A DNA stretch of 64,000 bases from Paraspadella gotoi (Eukaryota > Chaetognatha), in NCBI GenBank assembly GCA_051294375.1, contig CM119264.1, positions 17,795,157 to 17,859,156 on the forward strand. Reading direction: 5' to 3'. Positions 1 to 16,526 of this stretch are shown in pieces. The notes beneath the pieces are model-generated. The model ran no database searches, was not told where the DNA came from, and saw only the letters and a list, made by a program, of their open reading frames with translations. Position 1 is the first letter of the stretch. Every line of letters begins with the position of its first letter. The position numbers were made by a program, and so were the translations under genes.

Positions 1-385
1 AGCGAATGTCCAGTGGAAGTATTCACAAATTTTTCGCAATTGCCGGACCGTTTATTTATTGGTATATAAAATTTTAAAGGGGATCGTTTGTAATCATGCT
101 AATATAAGAAAACAGAAATGGAATGAATGAATGAAAAAAGTTAGATAGATAAATAGATAGACTTATAAATAAATAAATATATTTATTTTTAAATAAATAT
201 ATAACGGAATAAAAAATGAAAAAGTTTTTTTACAAAACAGTTTGAGGGATATAATGAGACCTCGGAGCTTTTTCCTCTCGTTAAAAAAATAAATCAATAT
301 CTGCTCGATATCGTAAGAAAAGAAAACATTTCGTCCCGGCCAGTTTAAAAAAAATTTAATCCGAAGAAACTTCGAAAAAATCTTT
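1..385. other. AT-rich non-coding DNA
   Basis: I see no gene or recognisable element here. The stretch is AT-rich with short runs of GATA/AAATA character near 140-200. Confidence 0.6.
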
Positions 386-440
386 CTTTCATTCTTTCTT
401 TCTTTCTTTCTTTCTTTTTTTCTTTCTTTTTTTCTTTTTT

Positions 441-492
<52 letters not shown>

Positions 493-669
493 GCTTTCTT
501 GCTTACTTGCTTTATTTCTTTCTTGCTTTGTTTCTTTCTTGCTTTATTTCTTTCTTGCTTTGTTTCTTCTTGCTTTATTTCTTTCTTGCTTTATTTCTTT
601 CTTTCTTTCTTTATTTCTTGCTTTCGTTCGTTCTTTCTTGCTTTCTTTTTTTTTCATTTTTTGTCTCTG

Positions 670-707
<38 letters not shown>

Positions 708-745
708 TTTCTCCTTTTTTGTCTCTCTTTCTTTCCTTCTCTCTA
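386..745. repeat. (TTTC)n microsatellite
   Basis: A pyrimidine-only tract built on CTTT with TTGC and TTAT interruptions. The long Phe/Leu/Ser reading frames across it are by-products of the repeat. Confidence 0.95.
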
Positions 746-1062
746 ACCTTGGCCCAAATATTAGACGAATGAAGAATAGAGAATAAAACGCATTAAGTGT
801 TTGTAGAGTTGACCCCGTACCGCCTCATGCGAAAACGTTTCCATTTTTTTTATTTATATGCAAACAATGTTTTTTTCTCTTTCTCGAGGGGACAAATATA
901 TATTTGTCTCTCCCTCTCTCTGTCCGTGAGTAGAATGTTCATTCTTGCCCCGCGCCCCGCCGACTTCGTTTACGAAGGGTTAAATTGGGGGAGAGAATTG
1001 GTTAAATTGGTGGAATAGAATCGGTTCGAAAAAGGGGGAAGACAAAAGGCGGTGGCGGACCC

Positions 1063-1096
<34 letters not shown>

Positions 1097-1145
1097 GTCT
1101 CTCTCTCATCTCTCATCTCATCTCTCTCTCTACTCTCTCTCTCGT
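1063..1145. repeat. (CT)n microsatellite, interrupted
   Basis: Runs of CT broken by CGT and AT steps, lying just before the CpG-rich island. Confidence 0.9.
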
Positions 1146-1194
1146 CGTCTCTTCTCGCCTGCCGCATCTTGTACCCCTTCTTGCTCTCTGTTTG

Positions 1195-1500
1195 ATGGAG
1201 TGATCCGTCTCGGTTGGGGCGGGCAAACCGATCCCCCTGGCCGGGCAGCGGCTCTGTGCCGCCTCGGCCGCCCGCGTCGCCGCGCCGCGTTTTGACGCTG
1301 ATGGAAGAGCGACGGGCGATGTTGACGCCGTGCTCGGATGCCCGTCGGGGCTCGGCCCGGCGCCGCCACGCGCCCCAACCCCTAACCCCTCCTCTTCTCG
1401 GGCCCCCCGGTGCCCGCCGAGCGTAGAGCGTCCTGCCCTCCGGGTTCTTTTAAACCTTCTCGACGATGGGGGCGGGCGAGGGGCGATTCGCGGGGCTGAT
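1195..1500. promoter_or_regulatory. CpG-rich island, candidate promoter
   Basis: This segment is strikingly GC- and CpG-rich against AT-rich flanks. It holds GGGGCGGG-type GC boxes near 1217 and 1466, the class bound by Sp1/KLF factors. No convincing protein frame or splice structure is seen on either strand. Since the zinc-finger gene begins its coding exon with a splice acceptor at 4766-4767, an upstream non-coding first exon must exist, and this island is a reasonable place for it. That link is inference; the island could equally serve a gene to the left. Confidence 0.4.
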
Positions 1501-2490
1501 TTGTAGCGGTGACATTGTACGCTGATCATTGCTGCTCAGTGCTCAAAGAGAGAAGAGAATGAACAATTTAAAAATGAAGTATATTCTACGTTTTTATTCT
1601 TTCTCTGTTTCTTAGTCTTCGTGGCGTGGTTGCGATGTAGTTCTACTAATAATTATACATATATTTCATATATTATCTTTGTTAGGTAACCGGAAATATT
1701 GTCTTGGTAAAAAAAAATAACATTGAACATATCTTGTTTATTCCTCCAATTTTTTTCTATTTCCTCCAACGCTCATATGTTGTTCAGTTTTAAAAATTGG
1801 AAAACAAAGTTATATTTTTTAAATTTTTGGTAGCTTATTTGCATATCAAGTTTTTATATCGGCTCCTCACTGGATTTCTTAGTCACTCATGTCATCTTCT
1901 CGTCCATGTATCTCCATTCTTTTCCTTTGGCTCCTCTTGTCTCTTCTTGCTTCTTTTATTTTGAAATCGACGTCGTACTTTCTTTAATGTATTTTTCATT
2001 TCTCTTGCGTTTCTCGTTGTTCTTATTTTTTTATGTTTTGTCTTCTCGCCTCACAGACCTTTGGCTTTACCCATCACTATATTTTTTTTTCTCTATTTGT
2101 CCAGCAAATCTTTTTTCTCATTCTCAGTTCTCATATAGAAAGAGTTTTTTTTTGTGTGTGTGTTTGTTTCATAAGATTCTCAATCTCAAATTTATGTCGG
2201 TAAAAGTGTAAAAAAATATTGTTCTCGATTGCATTTCAAGCTCGTGTGACTTTTACGAAAAAAGACAAGAGAAAGGTTAAAAGTTAAACTTTTAGAAATT
2301 TCAATCTCCTCAGGTAAACCAACTAAAAAAAAAGGCCCCGAGACAAAAGAGTGAATTTTTAATAATTGTCGAAGTCAACGACATCCTTCTACCTCAACTA
2401 ACATGGAAATCCCTTTTTAATGTTTTCCCTTTCTCCCAGCCTTAACCTCCATTAACCCTGGCATTGTAAAAAGTTCCCATCCCACACACT

Positions 2491-2514
2491 GGCTCTCTCT
2501 CTCTCTCTCTCTCT

Positions 2515-2577
<63 letters not shown>
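2491..2577. repeat. (CT)n microsatellite
   Basis: Nearly perfect CT dinucleotide run. Confidence 0.95.
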
Positions 2578-2579
<2 letters not shown>

Positions 2580-4154
2580 CCTCTCCCCCTATATACCTTC
2601 TTTCTTTCCCACTGAACCTCCCTCTCTCCCCCTTTCACTCTCTCTCCAGCCTCCCTTTCTCTAAGGCTTTGCCTAATAAAAAGAAGGAAAAACTCCCCCG
2701 ACCAAAAAAGACAAAAGCGCTTGCAAAATGCGGTAATTTATGAAGATTTTATCGGTTTATTTTAAACTCAAATAACCAAAAATAAAGGTCTAAGAATGAA
2801 TTGTACTTGGGTCCGCGGAGACAAAAAAAAAAGAATGTTGAGAAAAAAAAGGATTTTCCATCTCGACAATAGAGGAGTTTGTGTTTTTAACTTTTCCTTT
2901 GTGACCCCTTTTTTTCCCAAAGGCGGAGCTTCTTTCGTCTCAAGGTTAAGTTCCCATTTTTTTTTCGGCGATGCCCTTTTTTTTTCCGGCGAATCCATAG
3001 ACTCTCATCGAGAGCGCGGGAGTGGCTAAACCGGCCGGTCGTAGGCACATCTTTGGTTAATGCTCAACCTTCTTTTTCACTTTTCACTTTCTAAATTCTC
3101 TCAAGCATACCTCCCCCCTTTTTTCCATGAATTTCTAGTTCTCATGGTGCCTTCAACTACTTTCCTTCTGCCTCCTTACCATTCCTCATTCTGATATCTT
3201 ATATAACAGATTTTTCACGACCACAACCCGGAGGTTTGTTTTTAAATTCTCTCTCTCCGTTACTCTTACTCTCTCTTCTCATTTTTTTTCTTCCTCTCGT
3301 TCTCTCTCTTCCCCTCTCACTCATCCTATATCTCTCCCTCTCCCTCCTACCCCCATCTTGCCCCCTATCCCTCCCCCTCTCCTCCCTTTCTCTCTCTTTG
3401 ACAATAACAACGACCAGGGGAGGGGTTAAGAATCGAAAGTCCGATTTGTGATAGAGTTGAAAGACCTCGTAATTGCCGCCGCTCGTCCGCCTCGCCTCAT
3501 AGACTCCCTTCATTTCTTTTTTCCTCGGTGCGTGTGAAGGAAGGGCAAAAAAAAAAGGGGGCAAAAAAAGGGTCCATCCTTACTCTCCTTTCTCCCGCGA
3601 GATCGCGCAGCCTTCTCTTTTCCCTTTGTCATAATGTCAACACAATGAGGGAAAAACGGGGTGCGTATGTTTAATGTCTTACTTTTTTGGTAGGCAGGAG
3701 AGAGAGAGAGAGAGAGAAAGAGAAAGTCTTTTTTTTCTCTTTGATTTAAAAAAAAAAGAAGACGTAAGTTAGTCTTTCATTCTTTTTTTTTTCCGTTTTC
3801 CTTTTTTTCACGAATCTCCGCCCGAAAGGAAATAAAAGGAAGAATAGTAAGGATAAGTGGGGGGAGAGTGGAAGAAAAGCGAATTAAAACAGTTGGGAGA
3901 AAGGGATAACGACAAATAAGGAAACGGTTAGGAAAAGCGGAGAAAGCGCCGGAGAGAGACAGAGACAATGTGTGGGAAAACCCGCGAGTAAATTTTTAGT
4001 AAAGGGGGGGGCAGAAAGCCAACACCTCCTCTTCCTCCTCCCCCTCCCATCGAAACGGGGTTAAGAAATCACCGGCCATTTCTGTTTTGTTCACTTTTTT
4101 TAATCACGACGATGACGACGATGACGTCATGGAAAAAAAACGGGGATTTTCCCG

Positions 4155-4188
<34 letters not shown>
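4155..4188. repeat. (ACG)n trinucleotide repeat
   Basis: About eleven ACG units. It follows a short GATGAC-rich stretch at 4107-4127. Confidence 0.9.
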
Positions 4189-4189
<1 letters not shown>

Positions 4190-4398
4190 CGATGAACCAT
4201 CTTTCGGTCGGAAGTGAAATTCACTCCTCACTCTCGTCGAGTTCCTCGTCGAGGACGGAAAACGACTTTCGCCTCCAATCGCAATTCATTGCTGCCACTT
4301 TCGCTCTCTGGCCTTCGACGTTGGTAGAGATTCTGCACATAAACTTTTTTTTATTTTCTCGATTTTATTCAACAATCTTTAAGGTTGAATGTAAAAGT

Positions 4399-4456
4399 AC
4401 ATACATACATACATACATACATACATACATACATACATACATACATACATACATAC
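4399..4456. repeat. (ACAT)n microsatellite
   Basis: About fourteen perfect ACAT units. Confidence 0.95.
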
Positions 4457-4788
4457 AGACTCTCTACAATACGTCTGGAAATCGTCTCATGGATCTCTCG
4501 ATGTGTTTTTTAAAACTTCAAATGTTAAACAAAATTTAATAAATCATTAATGATAACAATAATGATAATATTTATAACTATTGAAAGTCCCATCGCTTTA
4601 TACTATACTTTCATTTTCATGTTCCTTTTTATTCTTTTAACTATCTTATCGGCACTAAAAAAAACATAATTAAATCTGGGCGGGCACAGCTCGATATAAA
4701 ATTGTCGATTGCAGAAAAAGTTATCTACTTTCGCTACTATTTTTCGATTCTCTTCGTTTTTTCTCAGGCGGAGGAGATCCCAGTCACC

Positions 4789-8797
<4,009 letters not shown>

Positions 8798-10997
8798 GCT
8801 CGTCGCAGCGTGTCGTCAAAGGTCAGAGGAACAACGTATCTGTGTATCTGTGGTGATGTTTTACTTCTTTATTTTTTTTAAAAAAGAAAACAAAATAAAC
8901 AAAAAAACATGTTATTTTTCGCTCTTGAGTGAAAAAAAAATCAAGCCTTCCCCGAATTCAGCCTTCATTTTCACAAAACAAAACAAAAAAAAACCGCAAA
9001 AATAAATCTGAATCTTCACAAACAAAAAGCAAAAAATCTAATTCGGTCTCTTGTTGATCTTTTTTTAATTATTTTCTTGTTTTTTTTTCCCCGAATTTTG
9101 CACTGAATTTTTAGAAGGATTTCGTTTTGTTGATAGATATTATTACTGACTCTGAACGTACGACTTTTCATAACCAAATTTTACTAAATCGTTGATCAAA
9201 TTTTTGACGGCTCCGCGTCTCCATAATAAATATTACTGATCTTAGGGGTTTTTTCTTGAATCTGTTTAATGTGATTTCGTTCCTTTTACCCTAATAGTTT
9301 TTTTCAGTAGTTGGTAGATGAAGTCTTTACGACAAAAACAAAAACAACAACAAATTAACTAACATTGTAAATACGATCTTATGCGTCGTACGATTTATTT
9401 TCTCTTTTTTCCCTAAATCTAAAGCCAAATAGGGAGTACGACAAGTACCCATATTATTATTATTTTGTTAAGGTTATTTGGTTACATCGAAATGAGTTTT
9501 CCTATCAAAGAAAATGTTTTTTTTTTTAGTTTCTATTTTTATTATGAATAAAACTTTGAGGTCCATGTATTTTGACAAATAACGCACCTCCTTTGAAAGA
9601 AACAGTTTTAATTTTGGATTTTTTTCGTTTTATCAAACTTTTTTCGTTGTAAATACGAATTTCATAATGATGATTTATGCTGTCTTGCATAATAATGTAT
9701 GCATAATACCTGTAGATGCTTCAGATTGCAGACGGGAGTTACAACATTATCGGAGAATGGAGTCTGCTATTAGAGGATCTTGTTTGGTGCTTGGCCTTCG
9801 CTTGAATGTATGACTAAGTCAGAAATCTAAATTTTAAGTCAGTAATTACATAATTTTGAATTTTAAAGAAATGCTCTTAATGGTTTTATTAAGCGAAGCG
9901 CCTTAACGTTACAACTGTGAAAGAGAATGTGAAGAAGATCGAAACAAATTTCTTTTTTAATTCGAAAAAAGTTTTATTTTTTGTTTTAGACGTAAAATGA
10001 CTTTATTGTTATTATTTCGGATTTCTTCCATTGAATCGATGTCGGCAGGTGATACTAAAAATGTGACATGATAAGTTTATTGTCGTTTAAAAACTTTTTT
10101 TTTAAAAATGACTAAATTTATGCTTAATATCCACTGTTTCGGATTTAACGTTATATAACTGTTATGACGCAGACATAGTATTTAAAACAAAAAAACGAAG
10201 AAAGATCGTTTTGTTTTTGTTTATCTCATTAAAAGATGCTTTTTATATGTATACAATCATGTATTTGAAGACAAAATTGACGTTGACAATATTATGTATA
10301 CGATGACGTTGTAATGATGTAAAGCCGGCTTGTCCTGTCACTCGAACCATGCTAAAACTAGTCTTGGCAAGATTTGTGAGTAGCAGTGCTGCGGTAGCAG
10401 ATTCCAGGAAAGCGAGCAAAAATAGTGGGAGCAACTACACATTTGTTTAAAAGGAAAATGAAATTCAACCTGGTAAATAGCATAACATTTTATTAAAAAA
10501 TAAAACAAACAATTGTTCTTGTTCTTTTATATCGTGGGATTTGAAGCAACAATACATCACTTATACTCTCATCAACACAATTTTTTTTGTTTTTAGAGAT
10601 CTACAGTCTAAATTTTTAGATGGTCGTCCTGATATCTAGTATATTCTAAATTATTTTTCCTTGAATTTATATACACTCACACTCATAGCATATTTAATGA
10701 CAAGTTGAGGTATACCGAAATACGGCTAATGACTTCGTTCTTCCCATGCTTAAGATTTCGGCCAGAAAGACATTTCTCTCTTTTTTCTATTTGTAAAATT
10801 TCCGTGTGGCCGTTGCCACAATCAAGAACGGGTTGCGGATAAACTGAGCGGCTAGCTTTTGTCGCCTCTTGTAAATGGCACATTGATGGGAAAAGAGTTG
10901 GTTTGGCTATTTTTTGGTAAATTCAAGTGCAGAAGAGCTCATACAATAAAAAAATTACCATCTTGTACGTTTACCCGTGAGAGATTTCTGGAACAGA
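8798..10997. other. Convergent 3' flanks of zinc-finger and copper-transporter genes
   Basis: AT-rich sequence. AATAAA-type poly(A) signals on the + strand occur near 8893, 9001 and 9226, fitting the end of the zinc-finger transcript. On the - strand AATAAA lies at 10489-10494, fitting the end of the copper-transporter transcript. Open frames at 10243-10434 and 10683-10883 (-) fall in that 3' untranslated region and have no family resemblance. Confidence 0.5.
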
Positions 10998-12512
10998 TCA
11001 TGTACTATTCAGTTTGAATCTAAATAAGAAATAACCACATCCGTTGCCAAGCACCAGTGAAACAAATATCCAAACGTTGAAGGTCATTGCTGTAAAACAA
11101 AATTAATAATATTTTAATAGCTCAAATAAGTAAATAAATAGAACTTAAACTTTAAGATTATTTTGCAAATGATTAGAAAAATTAACAATCAAGTAATCTG
11201 AAATTCAAAATATTGAGTTTTTTCTTGTGAATTTATAATTTAATGAATCAGCTCTAAACGAATTCATAAAATCACCACAATATATGGATATGGGACATCA
11301 TCCATGGACAATGCTCATTTGAAAATAATTTTTTGAAAACTAAAACAATTTCGATGAAAAACTGACCGTGCAATTTCAATGGAAACTGACAAATTTCTGT
11401 TTGGCTTCAGACGGGTTGCCTGTGATGCCCATTGGGATGGGGAGTCTCACTGTTGGCTTTAGGTGACTGTAATCCAAATTATTCTAGTAATTATAATTAC
11501 CTAACAGCATGGCAAGCGTCGACAGCGCCACGTGAATCACGTAAAAGAATGTGGACGCGATGGACGACGAACGCCCACGATTCTTCCAACGAAACCGTAA
11601 ATATGACGAAGTCGCGAGAGTCGAAGTTTTCGTCAACTCCGTCGTGGGAGCGCGAACGACGCCGTCATCGCTCGTCACATTACGATCGTCACAAACTGCG
11701 GACGGCGTCGGGCTAACCTTGTCAACCCCTTCTATCGACGCGGTGTCTGTCCGCGAGTGTTCGACCGGCAATTCCGTCAGCGTCGATTCCATGAAAGGGC
11801 CTGAGATTGGATCGCCCGTGGACGACGCCGTTTCGTCGCCCGTTGATTGAGGTTGAGTCGTTTCTGTCATTTCTGCGATAGCAACGTTTGCGGAGGAACC
11901 ATCTACGACTGTTGTCGTTGTCGTTGTTAAACTCCAAGAAGAGGGCACTAAAAATTTAGACATACGGTAAAAATACGCGAAAAATATTGTTTTGTGAAAA
12001 TAGTTTTTCACAGAATTTGCAGTTAGAGAGCGAGAGAGATGGAGAGACATGTCCCTTATTTTTTGTTTCAATTTTACCATGATTAGTTCTAAAAATGAAC
12101 AATGGCAGATTAGTTTACCCAGAGTTTTGTTTGAAGTCGTCGTCATTTCCGTTCCGGTTTCCTGAAATAATAAAGAAAGGAATAACTAAAAGTATTTATC
12201 AATTTCTCCTAATCACTTACTCGTCTTCTCATCAATGCTTGAACGAACTCGTGAAAGACGGCGAAGAAAAAAACAGCGACGCAAGATCCGAAGAAGCGAA
12301 TCTGTTAATGTTGAGTTTTTTTTGGTGAATTGTGAATTCCCGCGTTCGAGAGTCATGAAGTCCGAAAACAGTGAAGGAATTCAAACAGTTCGGACTCTCT
12401 GTTTCTCTAACCATCCTTAATCGTTACAACTCACCATTGCGTCGTTTTCGTCAGCGACTATTTTCCATCCTCGAAACAAGATTATTGCTGAGGAGGAAGG
12501 GTCAAACTCCAT
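10998..12512 (-). CDS. Ctr/SLC31-family copper transporter
   Basis: Five exons on the minus strand (12435-12512, 12221-12301, 12119-12161, 11501-11947, 10998-11089) join in phase into 246 residues. The family imports Cu(I) across membranes as a trimer of three-helix subunits. Visible hallmarks: ILFRGW before helix 1; helix 1 FFGSCVAVFFFAVFHEF (about 30-46); the MxxxM copper motif at M214/M218 (AMLLAM) in helix 2, followed by TFNVW; and the GxxxG packing motif G231-G235 in GNGCGYFLF of helix 3. MxxxM and GxxxG are split correctly across the last intron. Two features are odd. The N-terminus is very short, without the Met/His-rich ectodomain of CTR1, so an upstream exon may be missing. The cytosolic loop between helices 1 and 2 is about 150 residues, Thr/Ser/Asp-rich, against roughly 45 in human CTR1. 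Splice donors are GTGAGT, GTAAGT, GTAAAC and GTAATT. Confidence 0.9.
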
Positions 12513-13033
12513 TTTTGTATCTTGGACCGATCCAAAATTTACAACCCTGCCTTATGTCGTTTGATTTAGTTCCGTGTCAACTTCTGTCAGGTGAAATTCT
12601 TTAAGATTACCGTAGAAGTAACAGTCATAAGATCTATTTCGGGAGAATACAATAAAAAAGTATTAGCAAAAAGATTTGTTTTAACGCAATAAAGACGTTC
12701 AAACAAATCTCTTTGCTAATCTCAAAACGCAACGAAACGAAAAGAAAATATCGAACAAAAAAGGTAATGTTGTGATGCCAATATTACTTTTATAATAAAA
12801 GGAAAATCGAAAGGCAAAAACTGAAAAAGCATAAGATAAAAATATGCGAATAAAACGAAGACAAAACGGATTAAGGAAATGTCGAAGTTTCTCCTAAAGC
12901 AAAAAAAACCTTATTTGTTTTCGTGTTTTTAAAGTTGGAAAAAGAGAGAAAGTTATAGGGAAGTGGGAAGTGAGAAAAAAGGAAAGAAAGAATAAAAGAA
13001 AGAAATTAAGAAAGATAGCATAAAAGAAAAATC

Positions 13034-13037
<4 letters not shown>

Positions 13038-13094
<57 letters not shown>
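13038..13094. repeat. (GA)n microsatellite
   Basis: Near-perfect GA run in AT-rich DNA between the copper-transporter gene and the hAT element. Confidence 0.95.
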
Positions 13095-13100
<6 letters not shown>

Positions 13101-14521
13101 AAGATGTACACAGGTGACTGATTAACCAAGTGGCAGATAAACATTTCCTTTAAAGAAATAAAGGGAATGGGAATGAAGGGTATACACATTTTCGTTGTTA
13201 AAAAAGGTTTCGTCCATTAAAAAAAGGGAATAGAAGCAATGGAATCGGAAAAATGAAACGCCCTATGCTCTGAAAAATATCTATTGCCATCTACTACTCA
13301 GGAATTGATAATATAATCATTATTAAATTATTTTATATATATTTTATTTATATATAATTTTATTAGATAATTATATTAATTATTATATGACTATTGAATT
13401 CGTTGTTGATTTTTAAGCAACAACTTGCTGTTCTCTTCATAATTCATCACTTCGGTTCAGAATAACAAACTTTATTTAAAGCTAAAATTTATAAAAGTTA
13501 GAATTTTTGATAAATACTGAAATTTAATTATAAAAAGTAGCTGATACAAAATATAACATTAATTAATAAAAACGCAAGTATCAATTTCTATAACGGTCTT
13601 TTCATGATGGAGTATGAATAAAACTAATAACAGATACAGTTGTTACAATTTTGCTATACATCGAATTTTTAATACTCTACTCATTTACAGTGCTAAAACT
13701 AAATTTATAATCATAATGCGTCGAAACTTCTCGTCAATAATTATTCCCTAAAAGCAGAGATGTGGACGCGATCCGGAAAGCGTAAGCGAACACTGTGGAA
13801 GCGGCCGATTTTGAAAAGAACCCGAAACGGGAGCGATAGAAAAATTGAGAATAAAGGATTGAACCGGAAGCTATAATAACCCTGCGTGTTCGCTTCCTGG
13901 TCATTGTTTTTATTGGTTAGAAATGAAAGGTATTTAATGTATTAAATCTTTGCAACCCCTGCTCTTTCTTGATTTTTCTTTTAAAAATTGTTTTTAATAT
14001 TTATTTTCAACATTTAAAATTGTTGCTCCTAATTTTTTTATTCACTTTTTTTATTCTCTTCTTTTATTTTTTTGTTTTCTTTTATTCTCTTTTCCTCTTT
14101 GGTCAAGAATCTATGAAAAAATTACATATTTATTTTTTAATTATTTTTTTTAATATATTCAAATAAAATCTGAGCTGAAAAAAAGATTTTTTATCTGAAA
14201 AAAACTGTAATAAGTTAAATTAAAATTTAAATTAAACTTTTTTAATTCTATAAACTAAAAATTTTATTTCTTATATTTTTATATTTTTTTTAAAATTTAA
14301 GTCTTTTTTTTTTAATCCATAACGTTTTCATGTTACAAACAAGTTTAAACCAAAAGGATTGATCTGTTTTATTTGGCAATATTGCATAATATTATGCTTA
14401 TACATACTTAAATCTCTAACACACTAACTCTCTCTCTATCTTCTTTCTTTTTTCCCCTCTTGCACTGAACAAAAAAGCAAAATAAAAAAATATATAAATA
14501 AATAAATCAAAATTATTAATA

Positions 14522-14572
14522 AACAAGTTTGAGCAAACAATGCCGGATCTGCCCACGATCATTAGCGTAATT
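14522..14572. repeat. Dispersed repeat copy, TTTGAGCAAACAATGCCGGA core
   Basis: About 48 bases shared almost exactly with 17376-17424 in the same orientation. A shorter inverted piece (TTTGCTCAAACTTGT) lies at 19528-19542. Confidence 0.75.
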
Positions 14573-15097
14573 AATCGATTAATTTTTGAAAAAAAATAAT
14601 TAAATTAATTACATATTAATTAATTAAAAAAATAACATTGAACATTTGGGAGCTCAAATGATTTGAACAAAGACGACAACGACGATGAATACAATGACGA
14701 AAACGACGACGAAGTCTTTGTACTTTGTGAGCCGTAGTACAGTAGTGTCAATAAGAATGACCTGTTTTTACCCAATCTTGTTATGGCTGACCTTTTTCTC
14801 AGCCAATGTAAATACTAGTTGTTGTTGTTATTATTTTTCATTTTTACTTTTTACTGTTTTTGATAATACCAGGTTTTCTTTATCACAAAAAACTCGCCTC
14901 AAATTTTTCTATAAATTTTTTGTTTTGAGTCACGCAAACATTATAAAATATTTCAATTATTAATTTAGAGAAAGCAAAGAATTTTGAATTTGTAAACACG
15001 ATTTTTAATAATAGTTGGTCATGTTTCCGCTTGTTTACTTCTAGCCTTCATCAGCATATGACATTCAATAATAAATTTGTGTAAAAGAAGAGTGTGA

Positions 15098-15124
15098 GAG
15101 AGAGAGAGAAGAGAGAGAGAGAGA
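15098..15124. repeat. (GA)n microsatellite
   Basis: Short GA run inside the hAT element; a second short run lies at 15244-15255. Confidence 0.85.
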
Positions 15125-15439
15125 GGGTAAAAGTTTTTCCAACAAAGTGGTGAGAACAGAATAGTGGTCAGATGTGAGGACAGGTTGAAGGTAAGGTAGA
15201 TTGAGTGAGTTGTGAAAAGAGAGTGAAACTATGAAGTAGAAGGAGAGAGAGAGAGGAGAAACAACAACAGGGATAAATAATAAAGATACATTTTTGCAAT
15301 GTACAACAAATAAAGGAGTTTAATTAATTAAATAATTAATGATGGCACTACGACAATGATAATACGACGATGACAAATTGATTGATTTGCTTTTTGATTG
15401 ATTGATTGAATATTTGATTAATTGATTGAATAATTTATT

Positions 15440-15700
15440 AACTGATCAGTTCTGGCATTGTTAGCTCTCGTAGTGGTAGTATTTCATACCCACTACTCGA
15501 CCGAGAATCAGCAGCACCTATGGCGCCGGAGGTAGCACGAGCTCCTCCCAACCCAAAGGACTCAGGTTCGCCCCCTGCTGATTCACACAATAAAAGCGGG
15601 ACGGGGCGTCTAACCCACCTGTAGTGTCGGACTACAGCCCGATCCGAAGTTCGGACCCCTTGTGTCAACGGACGGTAAACTGCTCGCGGCATCGTCTTCC
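15440..15700. other. GC-rich island inside the hAT element, possible captured fragment
   Basis: This 260-base island has balanced or high GC content, while everything for 1 kb on both sides is AT-rich. The minus strand is open over 15438-15692 and would read MPRAVYRPLTQGVRTSDR and onward to a stop. I do not recognise the peptide. It could be a captured gene fragment or part of another transposon. Confidence 0.4.
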
Positions 15701-16526
15701 ACAGCTCAAACTTATTTGTTTTTTTGTCTTTTCATTATGACAAAAGAAATGACTACCCTGATGATGATTATGATGACAACGAGGAAAGCACCATCATGAT
15801 TAATTGAATGATTGATTGATTAAATAAAATAAATTCATATCAGGCCTGTTAATTTTTAGTTTAGTTTTTGTCAGGTCACTGACCAGGACAAAAGCAACAA
15901 CGACATTGGAGATGACAATGATAACACTGACATTGTTTAATTGATTGATTAATTAATTGATTAATTAATTATTCTTTTATAATTTATTGATAAATAAATT
16001 TATTATTTAGTTGATGATAAATTAATTGATTATTTAATTGATTGATTGATAAAAAAATTGATTCTATTAATTTTAAGTGATTTAGATTGATGTTGTTAGA
16101 TGATTATTGATTAATTAATTGATTAATTGAATAATTAATGCAGCTTGTATTTATATTATAAAAAAGAAAAAACAAATAGGGAAAAAGGTTTTTTGTTTTT
16201 TTTTATTTAAACTCATTTCCACTCGAACGATTCTTACAATCTTACAAATCTTCATTTTTCTATAGTAAAAATTTTGCTTGTTATTTGTTTAACAAAAAAG
16301 ATTGTTTAAAATTATTCTACCAATGAATTACATGTCTAAAAGAGAGTATTTTTATAAATAATAACAAATGTAAATTTTTAAAAGAAGGAAGCGATGTGCA
16401 CTCGAAACCGAAAGCGATCCGGGCTAAAAAAGTAAGGATTGCACCGAAAACGGAGCGGGAGGGTCTTGGAAGCGCGCGGATTGGCAGCGGCGGAAAAATC
16501 GATCGCTTCACATCTCTGCCTAAAAG

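Larger units (their letters stand above)
1501..4767. other. Non-coding DNA, probable 5' region/intron of zinc-finger gene
   Basis: AT- and pyrimidine-rich sequence with many homopolymers and no supported exon. It contains a (CT)n run at 2491-2577, C/T-only DNA at 3240-3400, a short (GA)n at 3700-3725, (ACG)n at 4155-4188 and (CATA)n at 4399-4456. The end, a T/C tract followed by CAG at 4765-4767, is a good 3' splice site. Confidence 0.6.
13755..16518. mobile_element. hAT-superfamily DNA transposon, 2.76 kb, probably non-autonomous
   Basis: The element is bounded by a perfect 8-bp duplication CCTAAAAG (13747-13754 and 16519-16526). Its termini are inverted repeats: the left end reads CAGAGATGTGGACGCGATC and the right end, read on the other strand, CAGAGATGTGAAGCGATC. 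An 8-bp target duplication and ends beginning CAGNG are diagnostic of hAT transposons. Sub-terminal DNA at both ends (13755-13900 and 16385-16518) is rich in GGAAGCG/GAAGCG and ACCGAAA words, unlike the AT-rich interior. I found no transposase frame. The interior holds ATTAATTGATT-type low-complexity DNA and a GC-rich island at 15440-15700, so the element is probably mobilised in trans and has acquired other sequence. Confidence 0.75.

Noticed and set aside
491-786. Three overlapping Leu/Phe/Ser-rich frames
   Set aside because: All arise from a TTTC microsatellite; each frame gives the same monotony.
10683-10883. Minus frame with three cysteines
   Set aside because: It lies after the stop of the copper transporter, has no signal or splice support and fits as 3' untranslated sequence.
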